Part shown: in pieces, positions 33,861 to 42,440 of the stretch
How positions within the stretch are numbered: the stretch's first letter is position 1
How the letters are laid out: every line of letters begins with the position of its first letter
Assembly: GCF_000819865.1 (NCBI RefSeq)
Contig: NZ_CDDF01000005.1
Coordinates: 612,206 to 676,205, forward strand
Length of the DNA: 64,000 bases
Reading direction: 5' to 3'
DNA from: Aeromonas eucrenophila
GTDB taxonomy: Bacteria; Pseudomonadota; Gammaproteobacteria; Enterobacterales; Aeromonadaceae
Translations under genes and position numbers: made by a program
The notes under the pieces: generated by a model
What the model was told of the DNA's origin: nothing
The model's input: only the letters and a program-made list of their open reading frames with translations
Database searches by the model: none

Positions 33861-34313
33861 CTAATTTGTGAAGTGGATCAACAATAGCGCCTCCAGTTGC
33901 TCTATCTCCTGATTGGTGATGCCTAGCATGTCCCGCGCCGGATAGCGGATCTCGCGACCCTTGATGCGGTCTTTGAGGCCGTATTGGTGGATGGTGGCGA
34001 GCCGGTTGGCGGTGCCGACAAACTCCACGACGGCCTGCTGTTCACTGGCGCGGGCCTTGAGCCAGGTGGTGTTGCTGATCTTGAAGAACATCTTGCGGCG
34101 AAGGCGGCCCCGGCCTTTCTTCAGTTTGAGTTGTGGCTTGCGCGGGGCCATGGGGTGGCCATCGGGCTGGAGGTTGGCCCGGATCCGTTGGGCCTGGCTG
34201 GCGCGCAAGGTGCGGGCCATCTCGCTAGCCAACTGACGGCGAGCCGCCGGCTCCATGCTGGCCAGCAGGCCATCTGCCCAGTGGGTCAGGTGGCTCAGAT
34301 CGTCGGTGGCCAC
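33861..34313 (-). CDS. S: Tail completion protein gpS
   Basis: 150 residues of the P2 gpS/virion morphogenesis family, recognisable from RIRANLQPDGHPMAPRKPQ and the C-terminal HQYGLKDRIKGREIRYPARDMLG. Acts at the head-tail joining end of the tail. Overlaps gene R by about 19 bases. It is the last recognisable structural gene on this side; in P2 the baseplate gene V should follow. Confidence 0.88.
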   Translation of the reverse strand: MATDDLSHLTHWADGLLASMEPAARRQLASEMARTLRASQAQRIRANLQPDGHPMAPRKPQLKLKKGRGRLRRKMFFKISNTTWLKARASEQQAVVEFVGTANRLATIHQYGLKDRIKGREIRYPARDMLGITNQEIEQLEALLLIHFTN

Positions 34314-34765
34314 GGCTGATGCTCCCCATTGATAAAGAGTTCCCAGGTGATGCCGTCATAGGGATCTTCCGGCGGCTCTGGCAGGTGTTCCCAGCCAATC
34401 CCCTGCTCGTTTTGCCACACCCTGACCCGCTCGGTCAGCTTGACTGTGATGATTAGGTCCATCAGGTCGTTCGCGAGGTATTCGGCCTCGAAGGTGATGC
34501 CCTCCTTGCGCATCTCGTCGTTGGTCATCAGCTCAGGCTGGTGTTGGCGCAGCCAGGCCAGCAGCGGCACCATGATCTGATCCGGGTGGCCGGCAAAGTC
34601 CTCGATGCCGATGGTGAGCGGGTATTGCCACTCGAACGAGAGCGAGCGGGCGCCGGTGCTTTTGACATTGCCCGGGGCGATGAAGATGTGCAGTTTGTCT
34701 GGGTTGGTCTTGAGGTGGGGCACGCAGCGGGTCAGCACCTCACGGATCTGTTTTGGTTTTTCCAT
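34295..34765 (-). CDS. R: Tail completion protein gpR
   Basis: 156 residues, P2 gpR family (MEKPKQIREVLTRCVPHLKT ... FEWQYPLTIGIEDFAGHPDQIMVPLLAWLR). Needed for tail completion in P2. Lies between the lysis genes and S as in P2. Confidence 0.88.
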   Translation of the reverse strand: MEKPKQIREVLTRCVPHLKTNPDKLHIFIAPGNVKSTGARSLSFEWQYPLTIGIEDFAGHPDQIMVPLLAWLRQHQPELMTNDEMRKEGITFEAEYLANDLMDLIITVKLTERVRVWQNEQGIGWEHLPEPPEDPYDGITWELFINGEHQPWPPTI

Positions 34766-34766
34766 G

Positions 34767-35102
34767 CTATTTCCCGTTTTGGTGTCGTTGTTGGCAGGCG
34801 ATAAGGCTATCGACCTGAGCGGCGGTGGCCATGGCGGCCAGCGGCAGGCCCAGCAAATCAGCGCCGCTCCGCATGTGGTTGACGGTCAGTTGATTGCCGC
34901 GCTCGCTGCCCAGCAGGACAGCCATAGTGCGTGGCCCCGCTTGGCCGATGGCGGTGATCATGTGGTCCCGCTGGAAGGCGAGCAGGGTGTCTTCGGTGGC
35001 GCCACCAAACCAGCCATCCGGCTCGACCGGGTAGCCTGCCTTGGTCAGGCGGCGCTGCAGATCGGCCACGGCGGCGCCGGTATCCCCTTTTTTCAGGCTC
35101 AT
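34767..35102 (-). CDS. Peptidoglycan-binding domain protein, probably truncated endolysin
   Basis: 111 residues: a peptidoglycan-binding type 1 domain (GDTGAAVADLQRRLTKAGYPVEPDGWFGGATEDTLLAFQRDH) and about 50 further residues, but no lysozyme or amidase domain. In related prophages this domain begins a longer endolysin. The start overlaps the holin stop (ATGA). Confidence 0.65.
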   Translation of the reverse strand: MSLKKGDTGAAVADLQRRLTKAGYPVEPDGWFGGATEDTLLAFQRDHMITAIGQAGPRTMAVLLGSERGNQLTVNHMRSGADLLGLPLAAMATAAQVDSLIACQQRHQNGK

Positions 35103-35478
35103 GGCAGGTACCTCCGGTTAACGTTGCGGGCATTCGGCGTGGGCTGGCGGCGGTGTGGCAGCAGACGCATGACCGAGCCGCGAGAACCGATCAGGGCGGT
35201 CAGTACCACGGTGGCCAGCAGGACAGCTGCGGGATCTGGTGATGGCAAAACACCCAGCATGGCGGCAACTAACGGGGCGGCCAGAGCCCCAGCCACAAAG
35301 GCGGCGATAAACAGCCCGGCTTTGCGCAAGTTGCCGAGCTCGGTGGTCGTGACGATGAAGACCAGGGCCCCGGCGAATGCGCCGAGCAACACCCTGGGTC
35401 TACACCTGGGAAGAGTGACAGCATGGCCAGCCCTGTGACGGTGAAGGCGGCAACGCTGGATGAAACAAGTTCGGGCAT
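35099..35478 (-). pseudogene. Phage holin, frameshifted
   Basis: The frame from ATG (35476-35478) reads MPELVSSSVAAFTVTGLAMLSLFPGVDPG and then leaves register near 35393; the continuation VLLGAFAGALVFIVTTTEL and the following hydrophobic stretch lie in another frame to the stop at 35099. One base missing in CCAGGGTGTTG would explain it. Joined, it is a holin of about 125 residues with two to three membrane segments. Confidence 0.72.
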
Positions 35479-35487
35479 CGTGATCTC

Positions 35488-35700
35488 CTATCGTTGATTG
35501 TGGTGTTCGGCCAGGGTCTGGCAGTCGGTGCAACGCTCACAGCCCCTGATCGCCTCGCGGCGTGCCTGGGGGATGGGGTCGTCACAATCGATGCAGTAGT
35601 GGGGGCCGGTGCCCGCAATGCGGGCGGCGTGGATGCGGGCAGCCAGTTGCTGCTCGCTGATGTTGGCCAGTCGTTCGAGTTCGTCGTCGAGGCGGCTCAT
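35488..35700 (-). CDS. TraR/DksA-type zinc finger protein
   Basis: 70 residues from the ATG reading MSRLDDELERLANISEQQ. Four Cys in the pattern CIDC...CERCTDC mark the DksA/TraR zinc finger. Such small phage proteins can bind RNA polymerase. Located between the lysis genes and X, as in many P2-like phages. Confidence 0.85.
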   Translation of the reverse strand: MSRLDDELERLANISEQQLAARIHAARIAGTGPHYCIDCDDPIPQARREAIRGCERCTDCQTLAEHHNQR

Positions 35701-35702
35701 GG

Positions 35703-35906
35703 TCAGTCCCATAGCTGGATCAGCGGCTGCTCGGCCTGGGTGGGGGCCGCTGGCATTGTGATGAGGGTTCCGGTCGGGATGATGGGGCCGAGCGCGGCCA
35801 AACCGGGGTTGAGGTTGAGCACTTGCTCGGTGATGCCTGCGGTGTAGCCGTAGTGCCGAAACAGGATGAGATCGAGGGTGTCGCCCTGCTGGCTGCGCAG
35901 TTGCAT
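35703..35906 (-). CDS. X: Tail protein gpX
   Basis: 67 residues with a LysM-like start (GDTLDLILFRHYGYT), the P2 gpX family. Located after gene L as in P2 and overlapping its end. Confidence 0.88.
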   Translation of the reverse strand: MQLRSQQGDTLDLILFRHYGYTAGITEQVLNLNPGLAALGPIIPTGTLITMPAAPTQAEQPLIQLWD

Positions 35907-36376
35907 CAGATCAGCTCCACTGTGTTGTGGGTAGTGCCGAGGATGTCGCGGATGGCAAAGCGGGCGTCGCGGTAGAGGTCGTCAGAACTCACGACTTTGG
36001 CATCTGCCCCTTTGACGCCGTCACCGGTGGCGCTGTAGTCGGTGTAACGCTCCAGCAGGTTGGCACGGGTCATGGCATAGACGGCGCGTCGGTAGCTGTG
36101 CAGGTGCACTGATTCGTTGTTGATGCGCTCACTCGGCACAGCGGCCAGAGTGGTGTGGCCTTCGTCCTGGCGGATTAGGCGCCAATCAGCCAGATCGCGG
36201 TTGACGCTGGTGATGGCGTCGACCACGGCATGGGTGAGGCGTGCGGTAGTGACGGTGCCATCCAGCCGGATTGTCTCGTGCAGGTCAGGCAGCGAGATCG
36301 CCGGCCAGAAGGGGCTGGAGGTTATCTCCCCTTCGGCTGGTGTAGTTGGTGCATTGGCAATGAATCCGGTGCTCAT
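35906..36376 (-). CDS. L: Head completion protein gpL
   Basis: 156 residues from MSTGFIANAPTTPAEGEI. P2 gpL family: SSPFWPAISLPDLHETIRLDGTVT and the conserved end RFAIRDILGTTHNTVELI. Seals the filled head. The start codon at 36374-36376 follows a GGAGAAGGAAC site. Confidence 0.88.
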   Translation of the reverse strand: MSTGFIANAPTTPAEGEITSSPFWPAISLPDLHETIRLDGTVTTARLTHAVVDAITSVNRDLADWRLIRQDEGHTTLAAVPSERINNESVHLHSYRRAVYAMTRANLLERYTDYSATGDGVKGADAKVVSSDDLYRDARFAIRDILGTTHNTVELI

Positions 36377-36473
36377 GTTGTTCCTTCTCCGCTGGTTGGG
36401 CGGTGGTCGGGCCGTCTGGTATGCCGCTGGCATTCGTCAGGCCCGAGCCGCCCAGGGTGCGGGGTTCGCTCGG

Positions 36474-37154
36474 TTAGCTGCCGCCGCCAGTGGCGTCGGG
36501 TTGCTGTTCTTTTTTCAGTTCACGCTTGAGCACTTCGAGCTCCTTCTTGATGCCCACTTTGTCGTGCAGCTCGATGGCGCGCCGGTAGTGCTCTGCGGTT
36601 TGCTGCTTGAGCCCCTCGGCGTAGCAGGCACGGCCCACGGCCTTGTGCAGCTTGGCGCGCACCTGGTCGAAGATGTCGCAGCCGGCGAGTAGGGCCATGT
36701 ATTGGCCGAGCAATGACAGGGAAGGCCCGGTACCAGCCTCTTGCTGCTTGATGGCTGTGTCGGCGACTTCTTCGGCGATCATGGTGGCAGCGGTACGCTC
36801 GTAGCGGTCCGGGGTACTCAGGCCGTGGCGGATCACGTAGTCAGCCATGGGCAGAGCCCCTGCCAGATCGCCGGTGTCGAGGTGCCAGAGCATGACTGTC
36901 ACCAGGACGTCATCCTGTCCGCCCTGATCGGCGGCCAGCAGGCCATCAATCCAGGGTTTGTAGACGGCCAGCATGGGGCGCTTGGCGTCGATCTTGCGTT
37001 CTATGCTCTGGATGTTTTTGAGGGTGCGGCGGTGTTCGGCCAGCTGCAGCAACTGGAGCTCGTAAGCGTTGGCGCGAGCCTGGTCGAACTGAGGATTGGC
37101 CACCCCTTGCAGGGCGGCCAGTGCTTTTTCGCGGTGGCGACGGGCGGGTGTCAT
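36474..37154 (-). CDS. M: Terminase small subunit gpM
   Basis: 226 residues, P2 gpM family (MTPARRHREKALAALQG ... RPMLAVYKPWIDGLL). Endonuclease subunit that cuts at cos. A helical, charged tail ends the protein (KKELEVLKRELKKEQQ). Confidence 0.9.
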   Translation of the reverse strand: MTPARRHREKALAALQGVANPQFDQARANAYELQLLQLAEHRRTLKNIQSIERKIDAKRPMLAVYKPWIDGLLAADQGGQDDVLVTVMLWHLDTGDLAGALPMADYVIRHGLSTPDRYERTAATMIAEEVADTAIKQQEAGTGPSLSLLGQYMALLAGCDIFDQVRAKLHKAVGRACYAEGLKQQTAEHYRRAIELHDKVGIKKELEVLKRELKKEQQPDATGGGS

Positions 37155-37163
37155 GTCACCCCC

Positions 37164-38195
37164 TTATGCGCCGGGGGCCGGGTTCGGCCCCATGACGATG
37201 TTTTCGACCAGGGCGACGCAGTCGTAGTCCTCGATCACATAGGCGTCATTGGAGCTTTCGTAGTTGACGATACGGTTGCGCTTGGGCTCTTCCTCGATAT
37301 GGCGGCGGCGAGCACCGTCTTGCCAGTAGATGGAGAGGTTGCTGAGCTTAGTGATCAGCAGGGCGTTGTCGGGGAAGAAGGGGACGCGCACAGCCTTGAG
37401 GCCGCCGATCTGCTTCTGGCTTACCAGCACCTGACCGGCCAGCTTGTTCTGGTTGTCGCTGGCGTCATTGATGATGGGGAAATACTTGTCCGACAGCAGT
37501 TTGCGGCCGCAGATGACCACCAGATCGGTGTCGTCCTGGAACCAGGGCTTGATCAGCTCGTTGACGGCGTCGAACACCAGGGCGTCGAGATTTTTGTAGT
37601 CGCCGTCGGCGGCATCCACGTAGATCTTGCTGCTGCCATCGGTACCCTCGCTCATGACCTGGGCCGGGGCATCCGTGCGGATGTGCTTCAGCCAACCGAT
37701 GTTGACGTCTTGCAGCAAGGGGTTGGCATTGCGATCGGTGTCGGGCGCCGCGCTGGTGCCGTGCCAACCGATCGTGATCCGGTCCAGCCCCTGCCGGGTG
37801 ATGATGGCGTCGCGGATCCGGGTCTGGAAGTCTGGGAACTTGGCCCAAGAGTCGAGCTGGGCGTAGCCGATCATGGTGTCGTAGTTGGTCTGGGCGCACT
37901 CGTAGTTGTGGTCATACAGGGCGGCCGGGTTGTTGGGCTGACGGTCTTTGGTATCGGTGTTGGTACGGCCCGCGATGGTGCTGCTGATACCAATGCCGAC
38001 TTTCTGCCCCTTGAGTTCATCCACCTGCACCATGTTGATCATGGAGAGGAAGGAGACCGACTCCTGCACCTTGGTTTCCAGGGGCTGCTGGACGCTGGGC
38101 TGCACGTTGAACTGCACCATGGCGCTGGTGATGGCGTTGAGTTTGGCCACCTTGCCGGTGAACTCGTTGAACTTCTGGCGGGTTTCATTACGCAT
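37164..38195 (-). CDS. N: Major capsid protein gpN
   Basis: 343 residues, P2 gpN family: MRNETRQKFNEFTGKVAKLN, then GRTNTDTKDRQPNNP and RDAIITRQGLDRITIGWHGTSAA. Appears full length, with HK97-like fold expected for the family. Confidence 0.93.
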   Translation of the reverse strand: MRNETRQKFNEFTGKVAKLNAITSAMVQFNVQPSVQQPLETKVQESVSFLSMINMVQVDELKGQKVGIGISSTIAGRTNTDTKDRQPNNPAALYDHNYECAQTNYDTMIGYAQLDSWAKFPDFQTRIRDAIITRQGLDRITIGWHGTSAAPDTDRNANPLLQDVNIGWLKHIRTDAPAQVMSEGTDGSSKIYVDAADGDYKNLDALVFDAVNELIKPWFQDDTDLVVICGRKLLSDKYFPIINDASDNQNKLAGQVLVSQKQIGGLKAVRVPFFPDNALLITKLSNLSIYWQDGARRRHIEEEPKRNRIVNYESSNDAYVIEDYDCVALVENIVMGPNPAPGA

Positions 38196-38206
38196 GGATG
38201 GGGTCC

Positions 38207-39040
38207 TTAGCAGTCGGTTTCGATGGTGGTGCCGCTGTTGTTACCGGTGGCAGGCTGGCGCTTGTGGCTGAAATCTTCCTGGCCTTCCAGCTTGGCGGTG
38301 AGGTCAGCCAGTGCTTTGGCGGTGGCTTCCTGCTGGCTGGTCAGTTCGGTGATGGTCTGGGCCTGCTCGGTGAATTTCTTCTGCAGGTCGGTATCAAGGC
38401 TGGTGACCTCCTTGGCCACGGCCTCGACAGCCTTGTGCACGTCACTGAAATCGGTGGTGGATTGCTTCTTGTGGGTGGAGAGCAGCGCGGTGACCCGTTC
38501 CAGCAGACTGGGGCCTTTGTCGCCTTCTTCTGAAAGCTCGATTTCTGTTTCGATGGCGCAGCTGAACAGGTTGGCCGGTTTCTGTTTGCGGGCTGCCAGC
38601 GGGCTGTTTTCACCAGCACCTGCGCAGAACTGCAGGTATTCGGTACCCAGACTGGCCGGGCTGTCGGTGACGGCCAGACCGACCAGATAGGCTTCGCCGG
38701 TGCCGGCAAAGTCCAGATCCAGCTCGATGGAGGTGTAAACCTTCTGGCGGGCTTTGGTCAGTTTGATCAGGTCGTCGGTGGGGTCGATTTCTGCGAACAG
38801 GGCCATTTTCTTTTCGTCGTCGATCTCGACTTCTTCGGCGTAAACACTGCGCACATCGCCATAGGCGCGAAATGCGCTATCGGGGTAAAGGCTGCGGAAG
38901 TGTTCGAGGTTGACGCGGGCACCGTACTTTTCTTGGTTGTAGTTCTTGGCTGCTTGGGTGAGCCATTCCGGCGCGATGGTGCGGCCATCGGTGGTTTGGC
39001 CTGCCACCGCGACGCGCTTGAATTTTGCTTTCTTCGCCAT
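38207..39040 (-). CDS. O: Capsid scaffold/protease gpO
   Basis: 277 residues from MAKKAKFKRVAVAGQTTDGR. N-terminal serine-protease domain (VYTSIELDLDFAGTGEAYLVGLAVTDSPASLGTEYL) and C-terminal coiled scaffold (QKKFTEQAQTITELTSQQEATAKAL). The protease serine lies in the DSPASLGT stretch. Next to N, as in P2. Confidence 0.92.
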   Translation of the reverse strand: MAKKAKFKRVAVAGQTTDGRTIAPEWLTQAAKNYNQEKYGARVNLEHFRSLYPDSAFRAYGDVRSVYAEEVEIDDEKKMALFAEIDPTDDLIKLTKARQKVYTSIELDLDFAGTGEAYLVGLAVTDSPASLGTEYLQFCAGAGENSPLAARKQKPANLFSCAIETEIELSEEGDKGPSLLERVTALLSTHKKQSTTDFSDVHKAVEAVAKEVTSLDTDLQKKFTEQAQTITELTSQQEATAKALADLTAKLEGQEDFSHKRQPATGNNSGTTIETDC

Positions 39041-39196
39041 GAGCTGGGATCCCTTTGGTGATTGGGTGGTGATGTCGCAGCTATGGTCTGGGCGAGTGGC
39101 GGGATCGTGCAATCGGCGGCCAGTGTATCTACGGCGGATACACTGGCGCGGGCGTCAGGGCGTCAGGGCGTTTGTCGGGGTCGGTAGACTGGCGCC

Positions 39197-40966
39197 ATGA
39201 CTACAGCACCCTTAGTTTTTCCTCATATCGAACCCAGACGGCAGGCCATGCACCTGTTCTTCCAGGGCTACCCGCTGCGTGCCATTGCAGAATTGCTGCA
39301 GGTGCCGGAGGGGACAGTCTCGACCTGGAAGAAGCGCGATGGCTGGGATGACATCAAACCAATTGACCGGGTCGACTTCGCCATCGAGGCACGGATGTGC
39401 CAGTTGATCGCCAAGGACATGAAGAGCGGTGGCGACTTCAAGGAGATTGACCTGCTGGGCCGCCAGCTTGAGCGGATTGCCCGGGTCAACAAGTACAGCA
39501 ATGGCGGCAACGAGGCCGACCTCAACCCCAAGGTGGCGAACCGCAACAAGGGACCGAAGAAGGCCCCCGAGCGCAATGTGGTGGAGCCCGAGCAGCAGGA
39601 GCGCCTGCTCGAACGGTTTGAGTCGACCATGTTCGGCTATCAGCGCACCTGGTATGAGGCCGGCAAGCATCACCGGATCCGGGACCGGCTCAAGTCGCGC
39701 CAGATCGGCGCCACCTACTTTTTCGCCTTCGAGGCTTTCATCGACGCTCTGGTCACCGGGCGCAATCAGATCTTCCTGTCGGCCAGCAAGGCCCAGGCCC
39801 ATGTCTTCAAGCAGTACATCATTCAGTTTGCCAAGGATGAGGGGGTCGAGCTGAAAGGCGACCCCATGGTGCTGCCAAACGGGGCGCACCTCTACTTCCT
39901 CGGTACCAACGCCCGCACCGCCCAGAGCTACCACGGCAATATCTACATGGATGAGTATTTCTGGATCCATGGATTCCTGGAGTTCCGCAAGGTCGCCTCC
40001 GGTATGGCGATGCACAAGAAGTGGCGCCAGACCTACATTTCCAGCCCGTCCAGCCTCTCCCATCCCGCCTATGCGTTCTGGTCCGGTGCCAACTTCAACC
40101 GGGGCAAGCCTAAGGCAGACCGGGTCGAGATAGACCTGAGCCACACGAACCTGGCTGAAGGCAAACTGTGCGCCGATGGACAGTGGCGGCAGATCGTCAC
40201 GGTCGAAGATGCCGTGCGCGGTGGCTGCGACCTGTTCGACCTGGATCAGCTGCGGGGCGAGTACTCCGAGGAGGAATACCGCAACCTGCTGATGTGCGAG
40301 TTCATGGACGACACGTCGAGCGTGTTCCCGCTCGCCACCCTGCAGCGCTGCATGGTCGACAGCTGGGAGCTGTGGGACGACTACAAGCCCTTTGCCCAGC
40401 GCCCGATGGGCAACCGATCGGTGTGGATCGGCTATGACCCGGCCAAGGGTGGTCAGGGGGATAGTGCGGGCTGCGCCGTGCTGGCCCCGCCGGCGGTTCC
40501 CGGCGGCAAGTTCCGGGTGCTCGAGCGCCACCGCTGGAGCGAGATGGATTTCGACGCCCAGGCGCGGGCCATCAAGGCCATGTGCGATCGCTACAACGTG
40601 GGGTACATCGGCATCGATACCACCGGGATCGGGGAGGGGGTTTATCAGCTGGTGAAGCAGTTCTATCCGGCGGTGACCGCCATCCAGTACAACCCGAGCG
40701 TGAAGATCCAGATGGTGATGAAGGCACAGGATGTGATGAACAAGGGGCGGCTGGAGTTCGACAGCGGTTGGACCGATCTGGCGGCCGCTTTTATGAGCAT
40801 CCGCCGCGGCGTGACCGCCGGTGGCAAGATGCCGACCTTTGAGGCCAGTCGCTCAGAGGAGACCAGCCACGCCGACATTGCCTGGGCGACGATGCAGGCC
40901 CTGTTACATGAACCGTTGGCAGGCGCCACCGGTGCCAATACCAGCATGATGGAGATTTTCGCATGA
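39197..40966 (+). CDS. P: Terminase large subunit gpP
   Basis: 589 residues, P2 gpP family. N-terminal helix-turn-helix (LLQVPEGTVSTWKKRDGW), ATPase with the P2-type Walker A KSRQIGATYFF and Walker B NIYMDEYFW, then nuclease domain (IGYDPAKGG, GIDTTGIGEG, SHADIAWA). Divergent from O and overlapping Q by four bases. Confidence 0.95.
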   Translation: MTTAPLVFPHIEPRRQAMHLFFQGYPLRAIAELLQVPEGTVSTWKKRDGWDDIKPIDRVDFAIEARMCQLIAKDMKSGGDFKEIDLLGRQLERIARVNKYSNGGNEADLNPKVANRNKGPKKAPERNVVEPEQQERLLERFESTMFGYQRTWYEAGKHHRIRDRLKSRQIGATYFFAFEAFIDALVTGRNQIFLSASKAQAHVFKQYIIQFAKDEGVELKGDPMVLPNGAHLYFLGTNARTAQSYHGNIYMDEYFWIHGFLEFRKVASGMAMHKKWRQTYISSPSSLSHPAYAFWSGANFNRGKPKADRVEIDLSHTNLAEGKLCADGQWRQIVTVEDAVRGGCDLFDLDQLRGEYSEEEYRNLLMCEFMDDTSSVFPLATLQRCMVDSWELWDDYKPFAQRPMGNRSVWIGYDPAKGGQGDSAGCAVLAPPAVPGGKFRVLERHRWSEMDFDAQARAIKAMCDRYNVGYIGIDTTGIGEGVYQLVKQFYPAVTAIQYNPSVKIQMVMKAQDVMNKGRLEFDSGWTDLAAAFMSIRRGVTAGGKMPTFEASRSEETSHADIAWATMQALLHEPLAGATGANTSMMEIFA

Positions 40967-42021
40967 GAAAGCGCCGCGCTTCTCGCAGCAATCTGCGCAC
41001 GACCCAGCCGGTGACGGCGACCCAGCAACCCGGCGCCTCGGCCATCGAAGCGTTCAGCTTTGGTGAGCCGGTACCGGTGCTCTCCCAACGGGAGGTGTTC
41101 GACTACCTTGAGGCGATGCACAACGGCCGTTGGTATGAGCCGCCCCTCTCCCTCAACGGGCTGTCACGGGTCTACCGGGCTGGGGGGCACCATGCCTCGG
41201 CCATCCAGGTGAAGCGCAACATCCTGCGCTCCTGCTTCATCCCCCATCCGAAACTCAGCCTGGCGGCCTTCACCGGGTTGGCGTTGGACTATCTGATCTT
41301 CGGCAATGGCTACCTGCAGGCGGTGCAGAACCGGATCGGCGGGGTGTTGCGCTATGACCACCTGCACGCCAAGTACACCCGGCGCGGGCTGGATCTGGAT
41401 GCCTATTGGTGGATTGCCCAGCCAGGGCAGGAGCAGGAACTACCCGCTGGGCGGGTGGGCCATGTGATGGAGGCTGACATCAACCAGGAGATCTACGGCA
41501 TCCCCGACTATGTCGGCGGGCTGAACTCGACCCTGCTCAACGAGTCGGCCACCCTGTTCCGCCGCCGCTACTACGAGAACGGCAGCCACGCGGGCTTTAT
41601 CATGCACATCACCGATGCAGTGCAGAACGAGGGGGACATCGCCAAGCTGAAAGAGGCGCTGCGCCAGAGCAAGGGCCCGGGCAACTTCAGCAACCTGCTG
41701 CTCTACACCCCGGGTGGCAACAAGGATGGGGTGAAGCTGATCCCAGTCGCCGAGGTTGCAGCCAAGGATGACTTCCTCAGCATCAAGAACGTCAGTCGGG
41801 ACGACCAGCTGGCCAGCCACCGGGTCCCGCCCCAACTGATGGGGGTCATGCCGAACAGCACCGGCGGTTTCGGCGATGTGACCAAGGCCGCCCAGGTGTT
41901 CGACATCAACGAGATCGACAGCATCAAGGCCAGCCTGCTGGCGTTCAATGACTGGGCAGGGGAGGAGATCATCCGGTTCAATCCTTACCGACTGTCAGAT
42001 CTGACAGGGCAGGCAGAATAG
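40963..42021 (+). CDS. Q: Portal protein gpQ
   Basis: 352 residues, PBSX/P2 portal family: LGVLRYDHLHAKYTRRGLD-type core, LLYTPGGNKDGVKLIPVAEVAAKDDF and DDQLASHRVPPQLMGVMP. Start overlaps the gene P stop (ATGA). Complete in length. Confidence 0.94.
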   Translation: MRKRRASRSNLRTTQPVTATQQPGASAIEAFSFGEPVPVLSQREVFDYLEAMHNGRWYEPPLSLNGLSRVYRAGGHHASAIQVKRNILRSCFIPHPKLSLAAFTGLALDYLIFGNGYLQAVQNRIGGVLRYDHLHAKYTRRGLDLDAYWWIAQPGQEQELPAGRVGHVMEADINQEIYGIPDYVGGLNSTLLNESATLFRRRYYENGSHAGFIMHITDAVQNEGDIAKLKEALRQSKGPGNFSNLLLYTPGGNKDGVKLIPVAEVAAKDDFLSIKNVSRDDQLASHRVPPQLMGVMPNSTGGFGDVTKAAQVFDINEIDSIKASLLAFNDWAGEEIIRFNPYRLSDLTGQAE

Positions 42022-42079
42022 GCGAGGCTAGAGTTACCTCGAGCGCTTGGAGTTTGTGTGTGTTCATACGGCATAGGAA

Positions 42080-42106
42080 AAGCCCCCTCACCGAGGGGGC
42101 TTTGTT
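42080..42106 (+). terminator. Terminator after gene Q
   Basis: AAGCCCCCTC-ACC-GAGGGGGCTT followed by TGTTTTG. Confidence 0.9.
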
Positions 42107-42440
42107 TTGCATCTTATCTGGCGGCCTGAGCGCTCCGCCACTGCATCGACCCGCTTACCGCGCCCGACATATTCCCTGATCCTCGAGCACCGGCCCAGAG
42201 CAGCAGGCTCAGCCTGCCGACCTCTACCAGCACCGCTGGCGCGCAATCGGGACCCCGCCTCGCCTGCCCGCTTTATGTGTCGATTTCCATTCGGGTGAAC
42301 GACTGTCGGCAGGGAGTAGTTTCCCGCGCCAGCACTGGCCGCGCGCGGAACTTTGGATCCTTTTTGCGATCCTTCACTTTCCGTCAGATCCTTTCACCTT
42401 CCCAGTGGGGGATGGCACTGTACTTCCCCGGTCTTTGCAC
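42107..42440. other. Non-coding stretch beyond Q, expected cos region
   Basis: No secure gene. In P2 the cos site lies next to the Q end of the late genes, so packaging sequences are expected about here (or at 42022-42079). GATCCTT occurs three times in 32 bases near 42355-42390, and similar GGATCCTTT pairs are inside the gene at 49046. No cos sequence could be identified by eye. Confidence 0.45.

Noticed and set aside
34605..35438. 277-codon plus-strand frame
   Set aside because: Antisense to gpR, the peptidoglycan-binding gene and the holin.
36741..38210. 489-codon plus-strand frame
   Set aside because: Antisense to the terminase small subunit and major capsid genes, which have clear P2 homology.
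39212..40531. 439-codon minus-strand frame
   Set aside because: Antisense to the terminase large subunit gene.
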